Origin: Sisyra terminalis | Lineage: Eukaryota > Arthropoda > Insecta > Neuroptera > Sisyridae | Length of the DNA stretch: 64,000 bases | Direction of reading: 5' to 3' | Assembly (NCBI GenBank): GCA_958496175.1 | Contig: OY292276.1 | Location: forward strand, 53,271,080-53,335,079 | Part shown: positions 34,501-49,500 of the stretch, in pieces | How the letters are laid out: each line of letters opens with the position of its first letter | Numbering within the stretch: position 1 is the first letter of the stretch | Notes under the pieces: model-generated | What the model was told of the DNA's origin: nothing | The model's input: only the letters and a program-made list of their open reading frames with translations | Database searches by the model: none | Program-made: the position numbers and the translations under genes

Positions 34501-37500
34501 AATTGGGAAAAGATCTCATCTAAGTATTGAAAGAAAAATTAGAAATACAAATTATTCGTCCAGGAATGTGTATGTTTGTAATGTAATACATTGCACATAA
34601 AATATTATGAACTTATGAAAAATTTTGTTAAAGCTGTGGATAAACTTTTTGATGTGTTCTTGTACTTAAAACCGAAATTTCCCAAAGTCAATGATGTTAA
34701 ACTTACAAAAAACAATTTTTTTATAAAAAAGTTCTATAAAACCATAAAAACGGTCAATAATTGACTCGTTTATTTTGAAAGTGGCGAAAGTTCATTTCAA
34801 GGACAGTCTATATTGTGATTCTTCTTCTTGTAACTAGAACAAAGTTTATTAATTACTGATTTTCAGAAATTACTGATTTCATTTTAGTTGTTAACAAAAA
34901 CGCCAATTCCCTCCTCAGTATTTTATGTTCTTATGGTTAAGGGTGGATTACCGTCAGAAAAAAAAAATCGAAATTTTTTTTTTCTGACGGTAATCCATAA
35001 ATATCTTCTTATAACATTCAAAAATAACGTGTTAAAAGGATTGGAATAGCTGAATAATGAATTTTCACTGATAAAAATTGAATAAATTGATAATAACATA
35101 AAAAAATATCTTAAAACAACTTTAAATGCGTTTTTCTCGAAATCAACTTTTTAAAACTGGGAGACAAGATTTCTCAGAAACTATCCGACGGATTGATTTG
35201 AAACTGGAGATTGTTATAGTTCAACACGTCTTCTTGGTACTGAACCTCTGAAATTGGCCAAAACTTCCCCCCCCCCTCTCAAAGTTGGAGAGGGGGAAAG
35301 GTCCAAAAAAAGGTCGTTTTTTTTAACTTTTTTTTCAAAGTCGCGCCATTTTGTGAATTTTCAACTTTTTTCGGATTTTCTAGGTTCAGTACCAAGAAGA
35401 CGCATTACCAAAACCTGCATTTTTTGGAAAATCATGATCCGATTTTTGTTTTCCGAGAAAACTTGTCTCCCGTTTGCCTTCTCATTTTTGCGGACCCTTT
35501 TTCAAAGCGCTGTAAAAGGGGGAGGGGGGGCATATCGGGGCAACTAAAAAAAAATAGTTCAAAACTTCAACTTTTACATGCCGACGACCGTTTTTTAATA
35601 TCTCTAAAAAAAAATGGCAGCAGTTTTAAAAAAGTCATTTTTTTTTTACGTTCTGACGGTGATCCACCCCTAAAAATAATAACACTATAGGGATTGTTCT
35701 TAAAATGAACTTAACTCACTTTCAAAATAAACGGTTCAATTGCTAAGGAATATTTTGCAAGACTTAAATCCACTGAAAAAATTTATGTCGCAATTTCCTT
35801 GGAATCCATAAAGCAGAAAACTATTGTGACATAGTGATTGATCTTCAGCATTCCTCTATTACCAAGGGATGTAACAAATCTTTAAAACTTCTTGTACTCT
35901 AAGAATTTTATTGAAATTAATTTTTATAAATAAAATCAGCGTAAGGAATAGAAACTAAACAGGATAGGGAATGAAATATTAATAATTTCATACGATTTTA
36001 CTGCTGAATATTAACCTTGATAATACAAAAACGAAACAATTACAATTAATCAATTTTATCTACAAGCTTTTCTTATTTGTTTTTCATTAAACTTTTCGGA
36101 AAATAATTTCTCTGATGAAATCATCAATTGGAAGAGAAAACTAATATCAAGATTAGTGTAAAAGCAATTACTAGAATTAGGAAACATTTCACAATCTTCC
36201 ACTAATGAGGAACTGACATTGATTTCTCATTTCGACTTAAAAGCTTTTATCACAACTTGATGAGATTGATGTTAAAATATGTCACCAAATTTTGATTGAG
36301 TGAAGCTCCTGTTGAAATTCTTAAACAATAATTGCTTGGGACTAATTTGTCTATTAAACTAATTATATTTCAAGACATTACCAAGGCAGACACTTCTGTT
36401 TACGAGTAATACCTATCAGTAATATTTTTCATCCCAACCACAATATTGCTGTATTTTATACATAAGCTTTTACAAGATTAAATTGCCTCTGAGCGTTTTC
36501 TGAATTTATAAAACCAAGAAAACCATGAAATATTTATCTGGGTAATATTTAAATATACAATTTCGTTAACGAATTTACATTTGTATATGTTTTTGACTAC
36601 CTTACGTGACTAACGGTTAAATATGGGCTGTTTATAAATGGAAATTTCTTTAAGCCATCTAAATATTGTAGACATTTGAAAAATATTTCATTACATTTGA
36701 ATAAAATTTGTTAATACAAACACGGGTAAGACCAAATATTACAACACATCTTTGATAAATGGAAACACAACTTGATATGCTTTGCAAAAAAGGAGGGAAA
36801 CGGAAAAACTCCGAGGCGTGAAGTAATGAAAAAACCTAGAAAGTCATAAATCCAAGACAGTTTTATTTTCATACCAGCAAATTTTTCTCAAGTTTTTCCT
36901 CAGCTATTTTAGTAAGTTATATATGAAACGATGTCGTGGTGGTTGGGTATAGAATTTAATTAAATTCTAAATATTACAGCTGTGATAATTATTTGCACAA
37001 TATTTTAAAACTTGCTTTTGTAAAATATAATTGAAAAATATTTATATAACAAGAAGAGTAATGGTGAAATGCAATGCCCCATTATGCATAAAAATGATCA
37101 TTTTTTAAAATAAAAATACCTTTCATTATATCGAGTCCAATAAATCACATCCCCTTGACCCAGAACAAAAGAGTTTATAAAACAATTTCTGCAATATTAG
37201 AGACGGAAAAAGCGACTAGTCAACGACAAGTTACCAAATAGTTATTTTCGATACATATGCGTAAAGTGAGGTTTTCTAGTAGGATGAAATTGATGCACGA
37301 GCTAAAGGGACTGATCATACACAACGAGATCGAGTGCGCTGTGTACCCCCACGAGGCCGCAAGGCGAGTGGGGTTAGGCGCACGAGATCAAAATATAGTT
37401 TATATATTCTTTACGAAAAAAAAATGTCGGGAAGGTTTAACCTCTTAATATTAATATTAAGAGGTCTATCGTCTTTAATTTCGATTTTTTATTTGTGCTT

Positions 37501-40500
37501 TCATTTTTGCGTCAATGCTGTCAAACTATCAAGGTAAAAAAATTCATCTGCACATATATTTATAGAAAATTAAATTCCCTACTAAATACGTCTCTTTGAA
37601 AATTTTTGCCAGATACGCCGTTTCCTAATAATCAAGCTTTAAACATTGATATAATTTTTAGATTTATCTTCTTTATTTTGGAATTTTGTTACTAATGAAC
37701 AAATGAATATCAAGAAATGAACATTATAGATTCTTCAAGGGAATTTAATGTTCTACAAAAAAGCTTCTTAACGTTTTTACATAAAATCACTTTTTCAAAA
37801 GTTATTCACAGTTAAAGTTAAAGGAAAAATTAAATTATTGTTTTTTTCGTTGTTGAACCAATTTTGAAAGAGTCATTTTATGTAAATAACGTTAAGAGAC
37901 TTTGTAGAGCATTAAATTCCCTTCAAGAATCTATATTGTTTATTTCTATATATTTATTTGTACGTTAGTTACAAAACTCCAAAATAAAGAAGATAAATCT
38001 AAAAGTTATATCAATGTTTATAGTTTCAATATTCGGAAACGACGTGTCTGGCAAAAATTTTCTATGAAACGTTTTTTGTAGAGAATTTAATTTTCTATAA
38101 ATATATGTGCAGATGAATATTTTCACCTTGATAGTTTGGCAGTATTGATCCAAAAATGAAAGCATAAATAAAAATTCGAAATTAAAGATGATAGACCTCT
38201 TAAAATTAATATTAAGGGCTCAAACCTTCCCGATATTTTTTTTTATCACCATGAACAATATTTTCGATATATTTTTCAAAAAAAAAAAAAAGAGTCGATT
38301 TTTTTGGCCCAGTCTAGTATATATATTTTGCCATTTCGAAAATTAAAAGTTTTAAAACCGTATTTATGATGATAGACATAGAAAGAGTGGGCAGGTGTTA
38401 ATATAGGATTTGGTAAAAATTGATATTTATATGCATGCACGTATTCTTAATTGATTTTTATTTTTTTAAACTTTGTTCCATTAACTCAACTATTTTGGTA
38501 CTTTTATATCTGATAGTTAACTAATTAAAATATAAGACATATATTTTTGGTAGGTGTAATTTTAGACGTTGATATAAAAACCACCCCCAAAATATTCACT
38601 TCCTCGCTTTTTCCAGTTTCTTAGGTTGCAAAAATTCTCAAAAAAATAAATATAACAATTAGTTTATAACTAGTCATTTAAAGTTTAAATTTCATGAAAA
38701 TATATTCAATAGGTATTGAGAAAAGAACATATTTACGTTAAGGGTTATCACCCCCATTATTCCCTTACTATAGAGGTTAGGAGTGTGAGTTTAAGTGTAT
38801 GGGTCTCTTAGATGAAAAATAATAACGACAAGGTAAGATCCCTTCATTAGACGCGAGTGCAGTTTTCAAATGCATAATCGACTAGATCCTTTAAACGTTT
38901 CTTGAATTTGGAAAAACTTCCAAAAATATACATATAAAGAACATAGAACGATAAGTATAGTGAATCGGCCCCAGAAGGGTATTTGGTTCATAATGTCAGG
39001 GTATGTTGATACTATTAAGATACATTAATTCGGAAAGTTTCCGATCCCTATGTATTACCGTTTCTTCAAAAATCGAAAAATCCTGGAAATCAGAAAAAAA
39101 AAATTCTCTGAAACTTGTGAATCGATTTATTTAAATTTTGGATATTTTATAGAGGTTGATGGTACCTTCTATAAAAAATAAAGAGCTTTATCGGTTTATA
39201 AGATCCTTGAAAAAACAGAGCTTTTTCTTTTAATTTTTAACCATGATACAATTTGGTACAAATACGAAACTATTTTATCGACTTCCCCATCCAATTTCCG
39301 TTTAAGTTATGTGTCTTTTAAATTTTAAAAACGGTACGCCATATTGAAAAAAATTAAAAACAGACTTTTTTTACACAAAAATCCAGTTTCCATTCCAAAA
39401 TTCCATTCAGTTTTTGTCGATTTTTGAAGAAACGGTAATACATAGGGATCTGAAACTTGCCGAATCAATGTATCTTAATAGTACCAACATACCCTGGAAT
39501 TATGACCCTAATACCCTTCTGGGCCAATTCACTATACTTATCGTCCTATGTCCTTTCAAATAACATTATCAATAAATTAAATTAATCCTAAAGTTACACC
39601 TCCAAGAGTACGCCGTGCACCTCATTTTAGTCGGACCTGGTGCAATTAATTGTTCAAACTAACAAAAATGCCAACAATTGAGCTTTTGAACAAATTTTCT
39701 TTTTTGATATTTATGAAAAAATCATATATGAGTTTTATAACAATAATGCTTTTGGTTTTTTGTCCATATAACTATTTGAACTTAATATCGAAAATACACC
39801 GACAATTCCTGTGTGACGTCACTTTGTTACTTTGTCACTTTGTTCAAATCACTTTTAATCGCAGCTGGTACAATAATTTACATTTTCTTTAAGTAAAACT
39901 TGTCATTTATATATTAAAAAAAAATTATCTGAAATGTCCAATCTTAAAAGTTATAGTTCTTGTTTTGTACTATCGTCTATGAATAATAAGAGAACAACAT
40001 CCCAAAAATGGTTACTGATAATAAGAATTTCGGATATATGCGCCGTTTATTTTGAAAATGAGCTAAGTCCATTTCAAGAATAATCCCTATAGTCTTATCA
40101 TTTTTAACCATAGAAACATAAGATACTAAGCAGGAGGGAATAATTGGCGTTTTTGTTAACAACTAAAATGAAATCAGTAATCTTTGAAAACTTAACAGTT
40201 AAATAATTAACATACTTTGTTCTAGTTTCAAGACGAAGAATCACCATATAGACCGTCCTTGAAATGGACTTACGCCACTTTCAAAATAAACGAGTCATTT
40301 ATTTCTTGACCAAAATAACAATACTTCTTTAATTGAAACTTGTGTATGAACTTCATTGTACTAGAAACTTTTTAAATAAATATTTCTCTCATTTTTCCTA
40401 AAATCAGAATCAGCGACGCAAAATATCCCTTTTCTTTTATTGGTCAACAATATTTGTTACTGCATCTACGCAATGCACTTAAAATTTATTTTATTTTTCG

Positions 40501-43500
40501 GTAAAAATGTGTTCAATGTTTTTTGATTGGAAGGACATTTAATTTCAAGGATAGCAATATCTGTTAATCCATCAGGAAATGCAGCAAAAATGAGATAAAT
40601 GAACTAACCTGAAAATTTTCATGAAATAAAATGAAATCTTAACGCTTATAAATACTGTTGAACAAATAGGTACTTATAAGCAAGTGTATTCAATGTTTAT
40701 ACTGCACCACTGAAACCACTTAATGAGTATTTTTACTGTCTAGAAAATAAATTTCTTAGTAGAAGAGTTAAGGTTCAAAGTTCACATTGTTTTGTAAAAG
40801 CAAAATGTAAGTTATAAAATGGTAGCTTATTTATTAGTCGAAGATAATTAGTTTCAAAGATATAAGCTTTCAAAATGTAAATTTGATACTCTATATAAAT
40901 ACATTCATTAGCTTGTGTTTTCGAAGCTATTTTCCTTAAGGAATGTGGTAAATATACAGCAAAGGACATTAGATACTTTAAAATTATTTTAAACTATATG
41001 ATTTAATAAAAATTTTCTTGTCGCAAAAGTAAAACAGATTTTCATGATTTTCTTGATGAAATTTGGTGTTTGAAGTTATTTTACAAAATATAAACGTCAG
41101 AAGTATATGAGTTTCGGTTTTAGCTGAAAAAATTTAATCAAGTGAGATATGTGAAAATGGTATGAGTCCTTTTTTTGATAGAATTTGTGTTTGATCGTAT
41201 AAAAACTATTTTTCATGTAATAAAAGTGAAATAAAAACAGTTGGATAGCATGTGTGTCCTGTTCCAGTTCAATATTTTTTAATAATAAATGAAAAATTTC
41301 CTTTTCCAGAATGATCGTACAGCTCTGCATGCCGCCTGTGAGAACGGCCATTTAGAGGTGGCCGAATTTTTATTAACTCGGGAAGCTGATATTGAAGCTC
41401 GGGACCAAGCGGCCAGCACCCCATTACATATTGCAGCGGAACAACAGCAAACCAATTTAGTTCAATTACTATTAGATAGCGGTGCCAACCCCGATTTACA
41501 GAACTCGGTTTGTATTTTATTTGGATGGTTCTTCCTATAAATGCAACTGATATTATCAAACTATTTGATTTATTAAAACTTCCCCAACTGCTTTTACTAC
41601 GAGTTTCGTCCAGTTATAACACCAGTTTCCACTTCCCGTAGTATAAGGTATAGTCACCAAATTTCGTCCCCAAGCTTAACTTCGCCCCCTTGGGTATCTT
41701 TTTTTCTAAATAACTCCACCTAGTTTTTTATAATTTGAATTTAAAGTCAGTTAAGTCAGACAATCATTTCAAATTTTTAGCGGTAAAATGTTGGGTCTGT
41801 GTCAAGATATTTAAAAAAAAACTTGTCAAGGTAAGTTTTTGATTGAAATACTATCGATAAGATTTAAATGGTGATGTTCTTGAATTATTTAAACGAAATT
41901 TTGCCAAAATTTGATGTTATCGCTTAAAATTAAATCGATTATATTTTCATTTAGGTTCTGACATGCGTTTTTGGTTGAATACAAATTGTCAACACAACTG
42001 GCAAATTCCTAGTATCGTCCCCTTACATAAGCCTAATATCGCCCCCGGGACGATATTGAGATTACTTCGTTATTCGGCAGTTGTATTTTTTCAACAGTCA
42101 TTTTTTCAATAAAATGTTTAGTGTGGACGAAACAGGGATCAGCACCATGATAAAATGGGAGAAAAGTGGATAGGATGCACAAAATGTTTCCAATGGATGC
42201 ATGAGGATTGTGTTGAAAATCCAGGGCCTAACTTTATCTGTTCAATTTGCTAAGAGAATTAAAATTACTTGAAGTTTAAACTATAGGTACATTAATGATT
42301 AATAAGTCTGATTAGATATTCTTATTATTATGATTGTACTAATAATTATATATTGTTAAAAATATAGTTTATGTTTATGTAAGTCCTGATTATTGTGATC
42401 TCAATATCGTCCCCGGGACGTAATTAAGTGCCCAAAAAATTATTTTCAGAATGTCTACTTTTTTGTAAAGAATATTTTTGTATAAATAATAAAGAATCTA
42501 AGAGATTTTTTTTATTTAAAATAATAAAGAAATGTTATAACTAAACTTTGACGTTATATTGATAACTTTAATCGCAACATTTTTTTCAAAATTTTTATTT
42601 TTCAAAAAGGGGACGTTATTTGGTGACTCTACCTTACACGAAGCGAATATGCGATTTTCATTTTAAATACTTATAAACTATAACTCATGAACAAACAAGA
42701 ACTCGCCCAACAATACATGGGAGTTGCCAACTTTTGTTTAAGTTGATTTAATCGTCCGACGAAAAATCAGAGTTTAATACGACTTTGGTCAAACTAGTTA
42801 ATATGGCAAGAAATTTAAATGGAATTTGAGAATGTGTTTTCTCGCTTTTCTAGAAAGGATTAACACCCCTGCATATAGCCGCCCGGCTTGGCAGTCGAGG
42901 AATCATTGACACACTTCTTCAACATGGAAGCTCATTAAATATACAATGCAAGGTAAGGAATATTATTGTCGGTATCACTGAGTCAGCAAATTATTTATTT
43001 CCATTTATCGAAACAAAAGTTGTTAACTAAAGTTGTACACTTAAAATTTCAATGTTTTTCACAAGTCGAATGTGCATGTCTTGGAAAATTACTCCGGTAC
43101 ACTTTTACAACCAAGAAATTAATAAAACTTTTTACAATCTTCATCACGATTTTCGTCATGTGGTTTTAAAATTATAGCCATAAAAAAGTTTATAAATTTC
43201 TTTTCGGGATTGTTTCACATAAATGAGGGGAATTTTTCTTTTGTGGAAAATGACTATAAAATGGATTGGTTACAGAATGGAAATACACCGCTACATGTTG
43301 CATGTCTTGCCAACTCGGCGTCAACTGTTGAAACTTTAATTGAAAAAGGAGCTGATTTAAATTGCCTCAATAATGTAAGTAGCATTTTTCATTATTAAAT
43401 GCATTTTCTAAGGTTAAAAATGTGCAAGCTTGTTTCAAGGATTGAAGGGAATATATCAGAATTTTTTTTTATAAAGTATTTTTTGGTTTGACTTCTATAT

Positions 43501-46500
43501 TCACTTGTTTCGTATTATTTCGGGGAAAATTAAAATTTAAATGACTAAAAAATTTATAGAATCTCTAAATTATCTTATTTTAAAACTTGACTCAATGCTC
43601 AAATAAGATTTAAGCCTTTAATTCAAATATTATAAGGCACCAATTACAATTTAAGTCCTCAATATTTATAAATAAACGTAGATAGATCCTGAAAATATAA
43701 GGGGGCTTTTTTTTCATTAATATTTTTTTTTTCTAAAGTAAAGCAGGCTATACACGTTCCGACTTGCAGTTCAACTAGTTGGATCTTCTAGTTGGATCGA
43801 CTAAATGATCCGACTAGTTCGACTAGACTTCCAACTTCCAATAACACCATTCACGGTCCGACTTTAGATCCATCTTCGAAAGTCGGAATACAAATTGGAC
43901 TGCAAGTCAGAACGTGAATGGCCTGCTCAAAAGTTTAAAGACTAGTTATTATAAAGGGGGATAAATGTATTACTACAGTCGTTCAAGCATATGCATTAAC
44001 CAAAAAGTATGTTGAAGTTATTTTTTTATTTAATAATAGATTAGCTTCCAAACTTGTTTTCCACCAAAAAATCCGCCACCGGGAAACGCCGGTCCCCCCC
44101 TCCCAGTTAATTTTACCAAAAAAAAAATATTTCTATGTTATAACTTTTAAACCGGGCTAGATACAAATAAAATAGTTATTATCAAAATGAAAGATGAGGA
44201 TATTTCCTACAAAAAAGGTTCTTAACCAATTTTTCATAAATGCCATAATTTGGCCAGAAATTGATGTCGAAAGCTCTAGTGTTTTTTTGCATGAGATCAG
44301 TTTGCCCTCAAACTCACCGCGCAATAAATATTGAAAAAAAATTGATTTTCTGACAAAGATGTAAGGTTTTGCTAAAAATCAAAATAATTTTTTTAAAGTG
44401 ATAACTTATATTACAATTTTATAAATTTTATAATTCTTTATTCTTTTTGGAACTAAAAAATAATAGATGATAAATGCGATTTTTTTATGAATTTCCCGTT
44501 TTTCAATAGTTATGCCTGCAGGAAAAATCGTATATTATAATATCATTAACCAAAGTGAGAAACTCAACTTTAGGCTTTATACTATAATGTACTCTGCGTA
44601 AAAATTTTAAATTACAATAATAAACAGAAATGCATCGTATAAACCCTCGAATATAGCCTAATTTTTTATTTCTATAAAATGATAAAAAAACCATAAAGAC
44701 TTGAAATTTTTCGCAGATATGATGGATACATTTCATCAAACTATCAATATACAATATTCCAACATAATTTCATCAAAAATCTGAACTCGATGTAAAATTT
44801 TTGAGAAAATTCGAAAAGTTCTTTACTTTTGCATTTTTTTTTTTTTAATTCTTATTACTCTTCTTTGGTATAAACTATTGCAATCTTACAAGAACAGAAA
44901 AAAGGTAAAACTCTACGCTACACTTTACTACTATTCATATATCTAATAGTTTATCTGAATAGAATGATATGTGTTTGGAAAGTAAGATATTTACGAAGTT
45001 TTTTTATGTTTCCCAGATGACGGGCGACATACAAAAGTTACTGTAAACTGTACACTACTGTATACAGGGTATAAGTTGATGTTTAAATTTTTGGTGTTAA
45101 AGTTGTCGGTTTCGATTGTTAACTTTTGGGGGTAATTGTAGCGTTCACTGTGTGGTCAGACGTAACAAGAGTACTCCGGTTCTGTTTTTGTTGGAAGGCT
45201 CTATGAAAATCCTTGTTCCAAGGATGAATTCAGTATTATAAATATCTTTGTTTCTCGATCCTGGCCTCAACTCGACGAAAAAAAGTGGAATTAGTGATTT
45301 ATTAATACTATTTTTCACGTTCATAATGTTCCAAAATTTGTCTCTCATTTCAAATAATTCCTGTTTTATGTCCTCTGTTAGAGTTGAACATCCTGTTAAA
45401 AAAAAGCATTTAAAGGCATTTAAATTGTTTGAAAAAACCCTTTAAGAGTCATTTAAAGTTATTAAAGACATTTTAAATATAAAGATTAATTCGAAATGCC
45501 TCTAGGTGCTTCTTTTTTAATGGGGAAATGAAGGTCCCTGATAACCACATATTAACAAAAATCTTATTTTATTAATTTTCATCCTCACCTTATGTTATAT
45601 CTTCATCATAGCCGTTTTCTATAGATTCTAATCCCAGTTTTCTGGTGGTAAATCCTTTGACAACCATTAAGTTTTGTATCAATATTGTTCAACTGCAATA
45701 TTGTTCTATGGTGGGGACGTAAAGATGTATGTTAAACAGCATTAGTCTTTATTTTTTTCAAAATAAGTACTGTGTCGCAATTTGTTGAGACACTTATCTT
45801 TGATAGCTCCAATTTATAGTTTTGAGATGCAAAATATTTCATTGTCGGAAATGCATTCCTTAGATTTATTATTTTTTTTTTTGTTTAATACTTCGGCTGC
45901 CGTTTTTGACCCACAAATTTGCTTCTTTTTTTTTGTAAATAAATTGAAAATGGAATTCTTTCCTTTGAAAAGAAAATAGGCAGTTATATCGTAGTCGAAC
46001 ACAGAATGTACAAATAAAACATTTATTTTACAAAAGGGCTACATGATCCAAACTTTTGAGTGCAAAAAATTTCGTGTTTTTCTTACCCATTCCCAATTTC
46101 AGAAAATCAATGTTTTTTTCCTAAGGGTGCCAAAATTATATCAACGCGTCAATTTCTTCACATACGATCACGGAAATCTTCATGTTTCGTGGACTGTAAT
46201 CTTAATTAATGCACTTACTACCTATAATACCATCAATATGTTCATATTGGAAATGAAATAGCACCATATTACTCATTTTTTTAAAATGCTACATAAAACA
46301 TTGCGTTTATTATGTTAACATTTTAAATGTTAAAGATGTTATAAAAAGTTTGTACAAATTCAAAATATATTTAGTTGTTAATTTTTAGTATTTTGCCCCT
46401 GAGATCACTATGAATATTAACATTTTAATATATTTCCATTGAAAAGTAGAGGAAAGAACTATTTGTTTTTTCATTAATGATTTTTTACCGAGAAAACTCA

Positions 46501-49500
46501 ATTTTAATGGCCCCAACTAAAAATTACTAGATATCTATTAAATCTCCAAATGTTTTTTGATTATTAATTCAATCTCTATGAAAGTACTCGTATTTATCAT
46601 TCTATAGTTAGTTTCTGATAGCAAGTTAACATTTGACAAATTTTTTGATATCTTCATATTTAAGAGTCTTGAAACGAAAAATTACTAAAAATCTAATAAC
46701 TTTTGAAACTTTCCCAGATAAGAAAATATAGCTCACAAATAAATAAATCATTTGTCTCCTGATTTTTTCTAAAATGCTAATAATTTTCAGAAATATCAAC
46801 AATAACGTAACACGATTTTTAGAAAGGTAAATTTTTGTATGTTTTCAACCGTCATTTTAGCATTAACTATTGGACATATAGGAAATTATTAAAGAACAAT
46901 TTTTTTTTCAATTTTTATTTTTATAATAGCAGAAAAGTCTATTTAAGGAAGGGGAGGGGAACTTTGATGCCCCACGGAGACGGTTTTTTGGTTGAAATCA
47001 TGTTTAGGACCTAATCTATCAATTAATAAAAAAAATTGTCTTACGTACTTTTTGGGCAGTTCACTAATTAATTTCATTTTCCCGACTGTATTTCATTATT
47101 TCTTGGAAAATTAATATTTATAGACAAAAAAAAATTTTACTTCTTTTAGCTAACTTATTTTAATACTTAACATCATTGCTCAAAAATTATGTAATCCCTT
47201 TAATGCTAATAGAATAAGACTCAATATTTATAATAAACGTAGATAGATCCTGAAAAATTATTTATTCGAAAATATTTAGACATTTTTTCATTCATAACCT
47301 TTATATTTTCAAAACTAATAGTTATAATAAAGGAGGATAGATGTACCCATACATGTTCATCAATATTTTGAATAAATTTTTAATCTTTTAATTTATAGGT
47401 GTCGAGCTAAATAAGTAGACATGTTTTCACCTTTAATTTATTAAATCAATTTATTATGATTTTTATAAAACTATTTTCTTAATCCAAAAAAGTGAATACT
47501 TAAAGAAAATCAATTCTTTAAAGTATGTGCTGTCATAAATTACTAATAAATGTTATAAACGAGAAGAATAATATTCTTGCTATAATTATAAACGCATAAT
47601 TTATAACAAACATGTTTTGATAGGTTAAAAACAATGTTAATGGAACATTAATTTATAGATAACATTAACGGAGTCTTTTTGATATTTTGTTCACAAATAG
47701 GTCAGTAAAATTATGATTAATTGATGACTCAAAATTGATGTTTGTGTTTTATAGAAATTTTTAACAATATTAAAATTATTATATAACCATTTCTTCTAAA
47801 CTTTCTAAACTCTTCAAAAAAATGATAAAGTAAAAAAGAGACATCTTATATCTTACTATTTATAGGGAGAAACTTTTCAAGAATTTATTACTTCTTATAA
47901 AGACAGATATATTTAATATATATTGTAAGAATTTTACGAATTTTCAGTTGACCAATTTTATTCTATTGGTCCCATAGTGTGTACGTACAATGTACATGTC
48001 TGCGAAAAAATATGTCATTTATCATTTTTTGGTGCTGTTTTATCTTATTTGTAGATATTTTCATCTTTTTTTTTCAATTTTATATACGTTTTTACTGTTT
48101 ATTTCGTTTTATGTATCGTTTGCATTATTTGCAAAGCTATTTAACGTAAAACTTTTATTCCCGAGTGGAGATATTGAACTTTTTGTGCTTGTTTCAATGA
48201 TAATTTTCTTTTTTTGAAAGAATTCAAGATTCAAGATTCATAAAGCCAATTAATCATTTAAATCTGCGACTCATTTTATGTAGATAAAAGTGAAATGGCT
48301 TTTAATTGTTGATGAGATTTATTCAAATCTGATATTTAAGCAAACTTCAAAGGTTTTCTTTTTCTCGAACATAAATTTTCCATTAAAATATTTTTTTTTG
48401 TTGGACTTATCGATTATTGCTTTATTTCTTTTCAGTAAAGGCAATATAAAATTCAATTCTTTGAAATATTACAAACGAATATATAATGTTGTTTCCGATA
48501 ATGGCAAACAAAAATATTATACGTAGGAAAGCTCATTAACAGATTAAAGATAATATAAACCAGGTATATTAAGTATTGAATTGAAGTTTCGATCACGTAG
48601 ATATGGCAAAAAGTAATGGTCATAAAAATTATAGCATAATAATGACTCAAATTAAATAATTAAAAACTGTACAAATTATAAGAATCTTCAAAAATTAAAT
48701 GAATAAAATGACGAATAGATGGCGCCAATCATAGTACTTCTAGGATCTGTTTTATATTACATGTATTACTGACCTAATAGGCTAATTTTTATATTATATA
48801 TCCAACATTGAATTACGTGAATTGTATGTATACAAAATCGATATCTAGGCCCGATTCTAAGGAGTCGGCCGCCCTTGTGCCGCCCCTCTATAGATTTTTT
48901 TTTAAAAAAATTGAAACTTATTTTAATCTTTCATCGACGAAAAGAAATTCAAACTATCGGTCCAACACGTATATCGATACCTTAGAGCAGTGGTTCCTAA
49001 CCTTTTTCAGCCGCGGACCCCCTAGGAAATCAAGCATAATGTCCAGGACCCCTGAGTGAAAAAAAGGTACAATTTTCGGACAATATTATATTTTAGTATT
49101 CCTTCATTAAATAAAAAAACAAAAAACAAACTTTTTCAAATGGGGCCGCGGACCCCCAAACATAGGCTCGCGGACCCCTAGGGGTCCGCGGACCACAGGT
49201 TAGGAGACAATGCGTTAGAGCACAAATGAACTATGTCCGTTCCTTACTACTTTTCTAAAATTCAAAGTTAAGTTTTGATATGTGCATCTAGTAATGCAGC
49301 TCAATGTTTTTTGATATTAACCAAAAAATATTACCAACAAACTTTTCTAATTCTTTTCTATTTATTCATAGTATAATAACATATGGACATAGCAATAAAA
49401 AATTAGACAGAGCACATTTGTGCTCTTAGGTATCGATATTTTCTGTTGTATGTGAATCTAGCCGGCATTTTCCACAGTGTATCAATTTTTAATTTTTTTT

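Larger units (their letters stand above)
31019..41309 (+). other. Intron 3 (10.3 kb), largest in the gene
   Basis: It holds MITEs at 33007-33961, 34767-35733 (with a nested 731-bp element), 37405-38316, 38938-39556 and 40044-40292, a remnant related to the 13650-14235 element near 39650-39900, and an odd GC-richer patch at 37250-37400. I see nothing supportable in 31019-33006, 33970-34766, 35734-37250 or 40293-41309. The last stretch has only short AT-driven open frames. Confidence 0.85.

Noticed and set aside
35254..35690. Two 90-residue open frames in a GC-richer stretch
   Set aside because: They lie wholly within the 731-bp TA-flanked element and contain its terminal repeat; no family resemblance.
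48808..49059. 83-codon open frame
   Set aside because: The second half is the end of the hAT MITE at 48988-49212.
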